64,000 nucleotides of DNA from Pseudomonadota bacterium (lineage in GTDB: Bacteria > Desulfobacterota > Desulfobulbia > Desulfobulbales > Desulfocapsaceae), in the NCBI GenBank assembly GCA_018820855.1, contig JAHJNL010000060.1, forward strand, positions 1 to 64,000, in the 5' to 3' direction. The notes beneath the pieces are model-generated. The model ran no database searches. It was not told where the DNA came from and saw only the letters and a list, made by a program, of their open reading frames with translations. Of this stretch, positions 53,225-63,200 are shown in pieces. Every line of letters begins with the position of its first letter. The first letter of the stretch is position 1. Position numbers and translations under genes: made by a program.

Positions 53225-55597
53225 CTATGATTGTTGCAGCTGTTTTTTCTTGTAAACAAGCGATAAAATTGCCGGCGCCAGAAAGTAATCAGTGATAAGG
53301 GCCGCAAGGATAGTCGAGGCAATAAGAAATCCCGAGTATTTGTTCAGGGTGAGCTCCGAAAAGAGATCACATAAAAAGCCACCGGCCAGAACAAGTGAGG
53401 TCACCAGCATAGCCCGGCCCACTGTATTGAGGGTTTTTTGGGTAGCCTTCTTTGGATCACCGTATTCATCATAATATCTGGCGAAGTTATGGAGAAAATG
53501 TATGGTGTCATCAACCACCAGCCCCAAAGTGATGCTGCCGATGAGGATCGTCCCGAAATCAAGGGGAATTCCACACCAGCCCATGAGCCCCATTATCAGA
53601 ACAATCGGAAAAAGGTTGGGAATCATGCTGAGCAAGCCCATGCGGATCTTACCCAGCATAAGAATCATCAACCCGGAAATGAGGACCAGGGCAATGGTGT
53701 AGCTCCGCGTCATGCTTGTCATGACGTTATTGAGGATTTCAACAAAGATCGCATTTACGCCGGTGGTGACAATATCACACTCCGGAAACCGTTCGACCAG
53801 ATCAGAGCGGACATCACTCACAAATTTTTTATAACGGGATGTATCTCTGTAGGGAACATGCATTGTAAAACGTGTTTTGCTGAATTGCTGATCCACAAGC
53901 TCTTCCAGATCGTCGGAACCACTGAGCTGAAAGAGAAATAGCTCCTGGGCTATCAACTCACTGTTGTCCGGGATGGAATAATAGTCCTGATTATTGTCAT
54001 GGAGGGCCCGGTTTGTCTCTTTGAGCACGGTTGTCAGGGCCAGGACCTTGCCGACAAACAGGTCTTCGGTTTTGTAGTTACCGAATTTCAAGGCTGCCTC
54101 TTCCAGGGAACGTATAAAGTCAGGATCGTACAGGCCATCAGCCTTGCCGGTATCGATAACCACGTCAAAAGAAACAGTACCGCGCATCTCACGATCAATT
54201 TCTTCGGTGGCCAATCGTATCTTCGAATCTTTCGGAAACCACTTGAGGGCGTTGTGTTCAAAACGCAATTGAGTTACCCCCGCTATGGCCACGAGCAGCA
54301 GAACTGTAAAACTCCCTATCACCCACCATTGTTTTTCACAGCTAATTGCGGCAATCTTATCGAAGATCGTTTCAAAAATTCGTTCCCGCCTCTGCACGCT
54401 CTCCTTTTTCTTCACAGGAAAGAGTGCCAGCAGGGCCGGCAACAGGAAGACCGTATATAAAAGGGCCAGAAAGACACCAATGGGAGTCACTATTCCTAAA
54501 TCGGCTACAGGGGCCACTTTGGCAGAAGCAAAGGAGGCCAATCCGGCTGCAGTTGTCACGGAAGTCATCAAAACAGGCAGACCGGAATGCTCCATGGCGG
54601 CGACGATTGCTGTTTCCCGATCGCCTGTTTTCTGAAAAGCCGGATAAAACAGGGCCAGGATATGAACCGAATCACTGATGCTGACCACCAATATAAAGGA
54701 AGGCAGGATAGTTGTGATACCGGTCATCGGGATTCCCAGTGCCGCCATGATGCCGATGGCAGAGAGTAGCGAAAAAGTAAAGATCAGGACAGGGTAAACC
54801 ACTCCGGAAATTCTACGGAAAAGAAGGCCCAAAAAGATACTCACCATAAGGAAGATCATGGGAATAATAATCGCCAGATCCTTTTCCAGCGTGATATTGA
54901 GGGATTCTATCACTGCCGGCATTCCGGACATCAACACTGAAAAGTCTTCCCCATCGTAGCGCTTCAGTATTTTCTCAATTGTTGTGACCATTTCCCGATT
55001 CTGCACATTGGTCATGGGTTGGCAGGTTCCTTCAACCTGAAGCAGTACTTTCGAATCAGGATTACAGGCCAGCGGTTTGATGATGACAGCGGTAACGGTT
55101 CCTTCCTTATTGAGAATAAAATTTTCGTATAAGGTATTTTCGCCGGCCCGTTTTTTCAGTTCGTTCAAATCATCTCCGTTTTCCGGCCACCTCTCGAGAA
55201 AGTCTTCGACAAAGAGTTCATCGCCCTGCCCCCATGTGTTTCGTATATTGACAAGACTTGTAACTTCATCAAGAAAAGAAACCTCATTTTCCAAATCGTG
55301 GTGCAGATCCCGAAGCCTCTTCAAAAAATCCAGATTAAATACATCGGCACCCCTTATGGAAACGACAATGAATTCATCCTTGCCGAACTGGTTACGAAAC
55401 TCGTTATAATCGACCAGCACCTTATCGTCGGGCCTGAAGAAGCCCTCGTTACTCATATCTGTTGTCAGGCTCGGAATCTGAGAGATAAGGGCCGTAAAGA
55501 TTGTCAGAACAAAGATTATTGCCAACCAGTGATGCCGAAAAGACCAACGGGCAATTTTCCCAAAAGTGATTTCACAGAATTTTTTTAGTGTTTTCAT
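53225..55597 (-). CDS. MMPL-type RND exporter
   Basis: The 790-residue protein has two repeated halves, each with one membrane helix, a periplasmic loop and a bundle of five helices (about 230-390 and 615-785), as in MMPL/HpnN-type RND proteins. Characteristic segments are GMPAVIESLNITLEKDLAI and LGLVVDDTIHFLHNFARYY, where the Asp pair takes the proton-relay place. Members export lipids such as hopanoids. With the LolA-like protein downstream it likely moves a lipid toward the outer membrane. The start has GGAGA before the ATG. A TetR-type operator lies 29 bases upstream of the start. Confidence 0.9.
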   Translation of the reverse strand: MKTLKKFCEITFGKIARWSFRHHWLAIIFVLTIFTALISQIPSLTTDMSNEGFFRPDDKVLVDYNEFRNQFGKDEFIVVSIRGADVFNLDFLKRLRDLHHDLENEVSFLDEVTSLVNIRNTWGQGDELFVEDFLERWPENGDDLNELKKRAGENTLYENFILNKEGTVTAVIIKPLACNPDSKVLLQVEGTCQPMTNVQNREMVTTIEKILKRYDGEDFSVLMSGMPAVIESLNITLEKDLAIIIPMIFLMVSIFLGLLFRRISGVVYPVLIFTFSLLSAIGIMAALGIPMTGITTILPSFILVVSISDSVHILALFYPAFQKTGDRETAIVAAMEHSGLPVLMTSVTTAAGLASFASAKVAPVADLGIVTPIGVFLALLYTVFLLPALLALFPVKKKESVQRRERIFETIFDKIAAISCEKQWWVIGSFTVLLLVAIAGVTQLRFEHNALKWFPKDSKIRLATEEIDREMRGTVSFDVVIDTGKADGLYDPDFIRSLEEAALKFGNYKTEDLFVGKVLALTTVLKETNRALHDNNQDYYSIPDNSELIAQELFLFQLSGSDDLEELVDQQFSKTRFTMHVPYRDTSRYKKFVSDVRSDLVERFPECDIVTTGVNAIFVEILNNVMTSMTRSYTIALVLISGLMILMLGKIRMGLLSMIPNLFPIVLIMGLMGWCGIPLDFGTILIGSITLGLVVDDTIHFLHNFARYYDEYGDPKKATQKTLNTVGRAMLVTSLVLAGGFLCDLFSELTLNKYSGFLIASTILAALITDYFLAPAILSLVYKKKQLQQS

Positions 55598-55625
55598 GAC
55601 ATCTCCATAAATGGTTCTTTTTTAT

Positions 55626-55641
55626 ATGACCGCGCTCACAT
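55626..55641. promoter_or_regulatory. Putative TetR operator of the MMPL operon
   Basis: ATGACCGCGCTCACAT matches 13 of 16 bases of the palindrome in front of tetR (57833-57848) and stands 29 bases before the MMPL start. The rest of the 255-base gap to the UbiB-like gene holds nothing evident. Confidence 0.65.
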
Positions 55642-55852
55642 TAGAAAAAGAACAAATAGATGTCAAGCTCAAAGTGAGCAAGGTCGCATTATATGGTAAT
55701 AGCCAGCAGTTCTCTGGATATCCAGAAATATCAGCTCATTAATATGGGAAACAAACAATGCGAATGCGAGTGATTACGAAAATTGAAAAATTAAAGAGAA
55801 GTCGGGAGAGGTAGCAGGAACATCCTGGAAACATTTCCTGAAGAGATGCCCA

Positions 55853-57199
55853 TCAGGAATACTTTTCCATTTCCCTTTTATAAAGAGTGGAATAGTCAAC
55901 TTTAGAGCGCAGGCGGTACATGAGTGCACGGTGGCCGAGGATAGCCCTGTTAGACCAGTTAAAAAAAGAATCGGTCCGAACGTAGCCGCTCTTAATCGTT
56001 TCTTTCAGAAGAGTTGCACCCTGCTCTGCGTACTCTTTGTCGGCAAAATCAAATTGGTCTTTTGTCAAGATAGGGGCAATCACCCATCGCATCTGGCGAA
56101 TGGCCAGGTCCACCCAGACGGGATCAAGCTCTTCGGGATAATCGTGCATGGTTAATTTTGTAAAAAAATGCATCAGTTGTTCGCGGTTGTCATTGAACAT
56201 GGCGATCTCACCATCTATTTCCATCTTCCAGCGCTCCTCATTAAAGACCCTGTAACAGCCAAAGTCGATAAATCCCAAGCGACCGTCATCCATCAGGAGA
56301 TAGTTGCCCGGATGCAGGTCGGCATAGACAGTCCGGAGGCGAAACCAGGAGTGCACCAGGGAATAGGAGATGAGCTCACCGAAATGATTTCTCTTTGCCT
56401 GGGAGGGATTCCCGGCCAGAAAGGCCTGCAGATGTTTCCCCGGAAGATAGTCCATTGTCAGTATGCGTTTCCCTGAAAATTCCGGATAACTGCGAGGAAC
56501 AACAATTTCACTTCCCGCAAACAATCTTCTGTTTTTTTCCATGAAAGAGGCTTCTGACACATAATCGACCTCTTGCAGAAAGACTTCTCTTGCATCCTGG
56601 ACGTGCAGACAAAGATACTGATAGTCTTTTGTGAAACGCATGGTCTGCAACAAGAAGCTTAATGCTTTCAAGTCTGCATCAATGGTCTGAGCGATATTCG
56701 GATATTGTATTTTTACTGCAACCTCTCTGCCATCATGCAATCTTGCCCGGTGCACCTGCCCGAGAGAGGCGGCAGCAAATGCGTTTTTGTCAAAAAATGA
56801 AAAAATCTCCTCAGGTTCCTTGCCAAGTTCATCGAGAAACACTTCCCGAATAAGAGAAAAATGCATGGGAGGGGCTTCAAACTGCAGGGACTCGAAAAGC
56901 TCAATCAGATCATGGGGCATGATCTGGGGCAGGTTGGCAAGAAGCTGCCCCGCCTTCATGATGGCACCACGCAGGTAGCCCATTGTACCAAGGAGCTGCA
57001 AGGTGGATTTGAGATGAAAATGGTTTTTCAGCAGTTTCTTTTTTTCATCTTCGGCAAACTGCCTGCGAAGAAAATAGGAAAAATAGTAGCCCGCAATTTT
57101 TGCCTGGCTGCTGCTCAAAGAGCATACCCGCAAAAATGAGCTTGCCGGAATCCTTTTGGTTTGCACCTTGCTCAAAATTGGCCCGGCTGCCCTACTCAT
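55853..57199 (-). CDS. UbiB/ABC1 (ADCK) family atypical kinase
   Basis: ATG 57199 overlaps the tetR stop by eight bases and has AAGGGG upstream; the frame is open to 57223. The 448-residue protein has the UbiB hallmarks: IMKAGQLL (80-87, KxGQ motif), AAASLGQVHRARL, the Lys in VAVKIQYP (near 163), DLHPGNYLL (294-302) and the metal-binding DFG (312-314). UbiB-type ATPases support quinone synthesis or lipid transport between membranes. Here co-transcription with tetR, and shared control with an MMPL/LolA-like lipid exporter, favours a lipid role. It lacks the C-terminal membrane helices of UbiB. Confidence 0.9.
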   Translation of the reverse strand: MSRAAGPILSKVQTKRIPASSFLRVCSLSSSQAKIAGYYFSYFLRRQFAEDEKKKLLKNHFHLKSTLQLLGTMGYLRGAIMKAGQLLANLPQIMPHDLIELFESLQFEAPPMHFSLIREVFLDELGKEPEEIFSFFDKNAFAAASLGQVHRARLHDGREVAVKIQYPNIAQTIDADLKALSFLLQTMRFTKDYQYLCLHVQDAREVFLQEVDYVSEASFMEKNRRLFAGSEIVVPRSYPEFSGKRILTMDYLPGKHLQAFLAGNPSQAKRNHFGELISYSLVHSWFRLRTVYADLHPGNYLLMDDGRLGFIDFGCYRVFNEERWKMEIDGEIAMFNDNREQLMHFFTKLTMHDYPEELDPVWVDLAIRQMRWVIAPILTKDQFDFADKEYAEQGATLLKETIKSGYVRTDSFFNWSNRAILGHRALMYRLRSKVDYSTLYKREMEKYS

Positions 57200-57815
57200 T
57201 ACAAGCAACCCCTTGGACCTCAATATTAGCAGATATGGTGTTTACAAATACCTGCATTGAATAGTCTGCCAGGGTGAGGGTCTCGACCTGGTTTTCCGAT
57301 TCGTCGCCGGACCAGTGAGCCAAAATGCCAAGATAGAGCGCCCAGTAGAGTGTGACCGTAATAGAGTGTTGGATGAATACAAAGCCATGGGCGGCCAAAG
57401 CGGCCTCAACCGTCTTCAAGTGTAGCTGTCGCACCTGGTCTCCGGCCGGACAGGTGGACTTTTTCGCAAAAATCGACATACCACTCTCAAGTACCGGGCC
57501 GACATATGAACGGTATGGTCTCAGGGCGCGAAGTTCGGAAGCGACAAGGAGAAAAAGTTCTTCAACCAAACTTTCACTACCCGATTTCCGTCGCAAATAG
57601 GCTTGCCGACCCGTTTCCATGGCCTGCGCAACCAGAGTCATGGCCAGGGTTTCCTTGCTGTTGAAATAATTAAAGAGGGTGCCCTTGGCTATGCCGCAGG
57701 CCTCGGAAATATCCCTTGTGGTTGTCTGCTCGTACCCCTTCTCAGCAAACAGCTTCTCGGCAATTGCAAGAATCTTTTCCCTGTTTTTTTCTTTTGCTTC
57801 CTTGGTGATCCGCAT
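57192..57815 (-). CDS. TetR-family transcriptional regulator
   Basis: The 207-residue protein has the TetR N-terminal DNA-binding domain (about 10-56): KILAIAEKLFAEKGYEQTT, then DISEACGIAKGTLFNYFNSK. A divergent ligand-binding domain follows. It is the first gene of a unit with the UbiB-like gene, overlapping by eight bases. A perfect palindrome lies 17 bases before its start, and a close copy precedes the MMPL operon, so it probably represses both units and itself. The inducer is unknown; a hydrophobic or lipid ligand is a guess from the targets. Confidence 0.93.
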   Translation of the reverse strand: MRITKEAKEKNREKILAIAEKLFAEKGYEQTTTRDISEACGIAKGTLFNYFNSKETLAMTLVAQAMETGRQAYLRRKSGSESLVEELFLLVASELRALRPYRSYVGPVLESGMSIFAKKSTCPAGDQVRQLHLKTVEAALAAHGFVFIQHSITVTLYWALYLGILAHWSGDESENQVETLTLADYSMQVFVNTISANIEVQGVACNE

Positions 57816-57832
57816 ATATGTATCCTTTTTTT

Positions 57833-57848
57833 ATGACCACGGTCATAT
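57833..57848. promoter_or_regulatory. Putative TetR autoregulatory operator
   Basis: ATGACC-AC-GGTCAT is a perfect palindrome (57833-57846), extended by AT, placed 17 bases before the tetR start where a repressor would block transcription. A near copy stands at 55626-55641. Confidence 0.7.
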
Positions 57849-57946
57849 TAACACGACCCGCAATTTTGCAAAAGGTGTTTTTGAGATAATGACAAGCAAA
57901 GACTGCCCTAATAAAGGCAAAGGATGAGCGGAGGGCACCTGGCCCC

Positions 57947-57971
57947 GTTCGCGGCTGAAGCCGCGCCCACA
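57947..57971 (+). repeat. REP-like palindromic repeat, copy 1
   Basis: The unit reads TTCGCGGCTGAAGCCGC followed by GCCCACA: a GCGGC-TGAA-GCCGC stem-loop with a conserved tail. It is the first of three similar units in 230 bases. Confidence 0.7.
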
Positions 57972-58080
57972 GGATCTCGCCAATTCTGTGTTTTTTCAGA
58001 GTCTGGAAATATTCCGACTGGACTCTTGTGTGGTTGGAGAAGAAGAGGCAGAGAGCGCGTGTATATACTGTGGGGTGTCG

Positions 58081-58104
58081 TGTGGGAGCGGATTCATCCG
58101 CGAA
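58081..58104 (-). repeat. REP-like palindromic repeat, copy 2 (inverted)
   Basis: On the minus strand the unit reads TTCGCGGATGAATCCGC then TCCCACA, matching copies 1 and 3 in arms and tail but in the opposite direction. Alternating orientation is typical of clustered REP units. Confidence 0.7.
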
Positions 58105-58151
58105 AAAGGAGGTGGCGCGGGCCGCGTGTCTGTTTTCGTAGAACGGGTGCA

Positions 58152-58176
58152 GTTCACGGCTGAAGCCGCTCTCACA
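58152..58176 (+). repeat. REP-like palindromic repeat, copy 3
   Basis: The unit reads TTCACGGCTGAAGCCGC then TCTCACA, same direction as copy 1. Between the units there is no gene. Confidence 0.7.
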
Positions 58177-58222
58177 AGTGTAAAAATCTGGGCTCGGAGG
58201 ACATGGGAGCCAATTTCCTCCG

Positions 58223-58243
58223 ACCTGGCCTAAAGGACCAGGT
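58223..58243. repeat. Stem-loop after the second sensor kinase gene
   Basis: ACCTGGCCT (58223-58231) pairs with AGGACCAGGT (58234-58243) with one bulged base. It lies 34 bases beyond the end of the kinase gene. No T-run follows on the minus strand, so it may stabilise the transcript end rather than terminate it. Confidence 0.35.
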
Positions 58244-58277
58244 TCTCCATTTTAAAATAAAGCACAACGTTATCTAC

Positions 58278-59591
58278 TCAACTCTCTCCACCATCGTCTC
58301 CAGGCTCTGGAGCTGTAGAAACAAATGTGACTTTTACCCCATAGGAATCCGCTCCATTTTCATCCTCATAGGCCCATCCCAGTTTGGCCGTGAACTCGGC
58401 CGTCAACTGAAGGCCAAGACCAAAACCCAGATCCTGACTGCCGATTGCCTCGCCAGACTGGTCATTTGTAATTTCAACCTGGTTACCGTGCTGAAAAATT
58501 GTAACCCGGCCTTGCCAGGTATGCTGAAAGGCATTGCGGATCAGATTCCCAAGCACGATTCGAACCGGACTTTCCGGCAGGATGAGACTGCACGATTCCG
58601 TCTGCAACTCAAGTTCGACATCCTTCTTGTTGAGGAGATACCTCATCTCCTCAACAAGATGCCGGATCATTTCGTCAAGATCAACCTGCTGCTCCTTAAG
58701 CGGAACGGCCAGATCACGGTTCAGCCACAACAGGGTTTCGGTCAGATGCTGCATGGTCAGCGACGCACGGTCAATACGATTGATAACCTGCAGCTGTGGG
58801 GAGCTCCATTTCTGAGACGGATTACTCTCCAGTTTTTTGATCAGTTCGATGTTGTTGCGAATAACTGCGATAGGAGTACGTAATTCATGACTGGTATAGC
58901 GCAGGAACCGGTGTTCCCGCTCGAGACTTTCCTGCACCGAAGAAAGACTGCTGCGGATCAACATCGCGAACTCATTGAGTTCCGGATAAGAGAAGTCCGG
59001 TGGAGGCAGATTCAGCCGTTCCGAATCAAGTTCCCGGGCCCATTGTCCAAGCGCTTTCACCGGCCGGGAAACGCGCTTGAGGAGCAAAGCGATAATCGCC
59101 GCCAACGTCACGGCGATGGATAAACTGATGAGCAGCAATAACTGCAAACTTCGCGCAGCATTGCGGCCAACAAGCTTAGAGGCCGTACTCCGATCGAGCC
59201 GACGACTGACAAACAATGTGTCGTCCCCCTGCTTATACCGCATGGCAAAGTAAATAATATCCGGCGGAGCAAAACCGCCGGAATCGTTGTGCTTGAAGAG
59301 TATCCCGGATTCGGTCGGAGGCTGCGCAAAGGCCTGCCGGATCTCTCTTGGCATCTGCTGCCACTGTTCGGCTATCTGATAGCCGCTGAAACTGTTGAGG
59401 GCACGGCGCTGAATAGCCGGGATGGATTTGAGATAACTGACGGCAGACTCTGCCATGTTGCTGGCCGTAATGCTGTCCATGCCGCGCACGAAATAGTGTG
59501 CGCTCAACAGGGAGTAACCGATAACCAGGACGATACCAAAAGAGAGAAAGGCCAGAATAATGAAGAGTTTTAAGCTGAGCTGCCGTTTCAT
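58278..59591 (-). CDS. Sensor histidine kinase of the second RND operon
   Basis: The 437-residue kinase has two membrane helices (about 8-28 and 150-171) around a periplasmic domain, a HAMP domain, TSHELRTPIAVIRNNIE with acceptor His235, and an ATPase domain. That domain has NLIRNAFQHTWQG and LGFGLGLQLTAEFTAKLGW. The N box and G box are recognisable but the D box is short (ITNDQSGEA). It overlaps the regulator gene by four bases and is the last gene of the adaptor-pump-regulator-kinase operon. Its signal is unknown. Confidence 0.92.
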   Translation of the reverse strand: MKRQLSLKLFIILAFLSFGIVLVIGYSLLSAHYFVRGMDSITASNMAESAVSYLKSIPAIQRRALNSFSGYQIAEQWQQMPREIRQAFAQPPTESGILFKHNDSGGFAPPDIIYFAMRYKQGDDTLFVSRRLDRSTASKLVGRNAARSLQLLLLISLSIAVTLAAIIALLLKRVSRPVKALGQWARELDSERLNLPPPDFSYPELNEFAMLIRSSLSSVQESLEREHRFLRYTSHELRTPIAVIRNNIELIKKLESNPSQKWSSPQLQVINRIDRASLTMQHLTETLLWLNRDLAVPLKEQQVDLDEMIRHLVEEMRYLLNKKDVELELQTESCSLILPESPVRIVLGNLIRNAFQHTWQGRVTIFQHGNQVEITNDQSGEAIGSQDLGFGLGLQLTAEFTAKLGWAYEDENGADSYGVKVTFVSTAPEPGDDGGES

Positions 59592-60265
59592 GACTGACCC
59601 TTTCCCTTCAAGGCAAAACCGTGACCGGCAACTGTTTGCAACAGAGGATTGGAAAATGGTGCATCAATTGCCTTGCGCAGATGAAAGAGATGCACCTTCA
59701 GACTGTCACTGTCGGGTATCTCATTTCCCCATACAGCTTCCTCCAGGGTCTGACGCGTAACCACTGCAGGCGAGGCACGCAGCAGGGCTTCCAGTAATTT
59801 CCAGCCGATGGGAGAGACTTTGATCGGCAGACCGCTGCGCATGACGGTTTTAGCGCTGAAATCCATTTCAAGATCCCCGCAGGATAATTTTTGCATCTGG
59901 CCGCTACGCCGGCGCGCCAACGCCTGCAACCTGACCACCAACTCCTGCAATTCAAAGGGTTTGACCAGGTAATCGTCAGTTCCTGCCTGGAACCCGGCCA
60001 GTTTGTCGTCCAGATGATCACGGGCGGTCAACATCAGGATTGGTGTATCGTCTCCTGCGGCACGCAGCTGCTGACAAAGACTCAGACCGTCGAGCCGGGG
60101 CAGATTGAGATCAAGCAAGAGCACATTATAACTGTTCTCCATGGCCAACTGCAGACCGGCCATGCCGTTACTGGCATAATCGCAGCGGATCTTCTCCAGC
60201 TCCAGATACTGCTCAACCGTTTCCGCCAGATCAAGATCATCCTCGACCAGAAGCACGTTCAACAT
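59588..60265 (-). CDS. OmpR-family response regulator of the second RND operon
   Basis: The 225-residue protein has a receiver domain with Asp52 in LLLDLNLPRLDGL and Lys in DDYLVKPFELQELV. A winged-helix DNA-binding domain ends DSLKVHLFHLRKAID and VAGHGFALKG. It resembles the QseB/PmrA group. Its start overlaps the pump end by seven bases and its end overlaps the kinase start by four, so the set is tightly coupled. It probably controls its own operon, whose promoter is beyond the window. Confidence 0.93.
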   Translation of the reverse strand: MLNVLLVEDDLDLAETVEQYLELEKIRCDYASNGMAGLQLAMENSYNVLLLDLNLPRLDGLSLCQQLRAAGDDTPILMLTARDHLDDKLAGFQAGTDDYLVKPFELQELVVRLQALARRRSGQMQKLSCGDLEMDFSAKTVMRSGLPIKVSPIGWKLLEALLRASPAVVTRQTLEEAVWGNEIPDSDSLKVHLFHLRKAIDAPFSNPLLQTVAGHGFALKGKGQS

Positions 60266-63200
60266 GGCTGTCGCTCCTCCCTGCCTGGTTGCAATCGTTG
60301 TTTGAGTACTCCGAGCCAGGTGCTGATATCATGATGAATCAACAGCAGAGTCGGTATTAATATGAGCGTGATCACCGTCGCAAACATGATACCATAGGCA
60401 AGTGATACCGCTGCCGGAATCAGAAACTGCGCCTGCGTTGAGGTTTCTCCAAGCAAAGGCCACAGGCCGGCAAAGGTGGTGAATGAGGTCAGCAGGACAG
60501 CTCGCAGACGACTGCGGCAGGCCAGGATGATCGCTTCGTGCAAATGCCCGGCATCGGGTTTCAGTGTGTTGAAGCGAGACACCAGCAACAGACTGTCATT
60601 CACCACCACCCCGCTGAGAGCAATAATGCCGTTCAGTGACAGTATACCCAAGGAGAGGTCATTAAGCCAGTGTCCGAGAATAGCCCCGACAATCCCGAAA
60701 GGGATAGCAGTCATTATCAGTACAGGCTGGACGTAGGATTTTAAAGGGATGGCCAGCAGGATATAGATCATCAGCAGGGCCAGGAGAAACATTTTACCCA
60801 TGGAGTTCTGGGTTTCCGCCTGTTCTTCCGCTTCCCCGCCAAAATGGATGGAAAGACCGGGATACCGCCCTGTGAGGATCGGCGCCTCTTCCGTCTGCAG
60901 GATTTTGACCAGTTCGGTTACTGACAGGATGTCCTTATCAACATCGGCCGATATATAAACGGCACGCTTCCCGTCAATACGGGTGATTGCATCTCGGGTG
61001 TAACCGTAGCTTATGGTCGCCACACTTGAAAGAGGAATCACACTGCCGTCACTGCTGCGTACCCTGGCATTAAGCACATCCGCCGGATTCTGCCGCGCTG
61101 CTTCCGGATAGCGCACCTTGACCTCAATCTCATCACTGTTGCGTTGATAACGCTGGACCACCTGACCGCTGAAGGCCTGCAGCACCTGCTCAGCAAGGGC
61201 CGTTGTTGTCATGCCGAGGGCACGACCCTGTTGCGTTAACTCTATATGCAACTGTGGCTGCCCGGGTTCCAGGTTATCTTCGATACCGCTGACACCCACC
61301 ATTTTTCCGAGTTGCACTTTGAGATCCTCACCTGCCGCAGTCAGCACCTCATCGTCACTTGCTCGCAGTTCAATGCGCAACGCCTCCACCATTCTCGGCG
61401 CATTCTGAATGCTCAGAGTCCGTGTGCCTTCCGGCATTCCAGAAAGCTCCTGCCAGCGCCGGGTAAAGGCATTGATATCGTAGGGTGCATCACTTTCAAG
61501 TTCAACAGTGATTTTACCGGATTGATCCCCTTCGGATAGGACCTGCAGATTGGCAATAGCGGATTTCCCTGCATTACTGCCACGCAGTTCGCAGTCAGTT
61601 TCATAGGCACTGCTTTCGAGGAGATTGAGAGCGGCATGGGTCTGGCCAAAACTGGTGTCATTTTGCATGATCAATTCTGCACGCACGGTATCACCCGGGA
61701 TATCCGGAAAAAAGCTTACGCGCAGAGCACCGGTAAAGGGCATGGCTATCACCAGGGCAAAGAGGGCGACAAAGAGAATGACAACGGCATAGCGATAACT
61801 CAGTGCCAGTTCAATGAGCGGTTGATAACAACGGGCACTGAACCAGTTCAGACTGTAATCGGCCCCATGCTGTATTATCTGCCAGCCCCGAAGCAATGGA
61901 TTACGGCTCCTGTTTTTCCGGGTATTCAAATGGGCCAGATGGGCAGGTAAAATAAACTTGGATTCGATGACTGAAAGTACCAGACAGATGGCAACCACAG
62001 TGGCGAACTGAGAATAGAGCTGACCGAGACCGCCACTGATTCTGGACAGTGCATAAAATGCCGCCACCGTGGTAAAAACCCCAAAGAGGGTGGGAATTGC
62101 CACCTGCAGGGTTCCCTTGATAATACTCTCCCGGGTGTCCCCTTCAGCGGCACGCACCGTATAAATACTTTCTCCAACCACCACGGCATCGTCAACCACA
62201 ATACCCAGTGCCATGATAAAACCAAAGGTAGTGAATTCATTCAGCGACAGACCGATAAAAGTCGTTCCCATACAATAGAGTGTGCCGAAGAAAATAAAGG
62301 GCAGCCCCATGGCCACCCAGAAAGCTACAGTCAGGTTGAGAAACAGGGCCAGCAGCACAAAAACCAGAAAGATGCCGGTCCCTGCATTTTTGACCAGCAG
62401 TTGCAGGCGCTCGTTGATGGATGTACTGCGATCATTCCAGGTTGCCAGTTCCACTCCCTGCACCAGTTTTCCGTTTGTCTGCCACTCTGCGGCGACTTTG
62501 CGGGCTCCCGCAACAGAATCGGAGATATCGTCCTCACCGGTGGTAATCACCTGCAGGGCAATACTGTTTTGTCCGTTAAAACGAGAAAGGACCGAGGTAT
62601 TGTCATCATATGTATCGCTGATGGTCGCGACCTCGCCGAGCAGCAACTGTCGACCGTTATTTGTTGTCAGCAGCGGGATAGCTGCAAACTCATCCTTCAA
62701 ATAGGCCTGCTGGGAAGCCTTGAGCTGCAGATAGAGCTGTTCATTGCGCAGCACAGCGGTCATACTGTTCGAAGAACCCTGGTTAATGACATCTTCGACA
62801 TCCGACAGAGACAAACCATAGGCCTGAAGCCGCCCCTCATCAATCTCTATAACCATCATGGGATCCAGCCAGCCCGAGATACTGACCCTGCTGATAGAGG
62901 GACTGGCCAATAAATCAGACTTCAGCTCATCGGTGAGCTGCTGCAGCGTGTAGCGATCAACCGGACCGTAAAGTTGCAGCCACAGAGCATGTTCCTCACG
63001 TTCGGCTTTTTCAATTACCGGGTTCTTTGCATCAGCGGGAAAGGTTGAAATGGCGTCGACCTTGGCCTTGACATCTTTTAAGAGGGTATCGAGGTCGTGG
63101 TCGTCCTTTTTTTCAATGGAAACAGTGACGCCGCTGCCGGTGGAGGTGCTTGTGATAGTTTTGATCCCGGTGACATCCTCCAGCTGATCTTCAATCTTAA

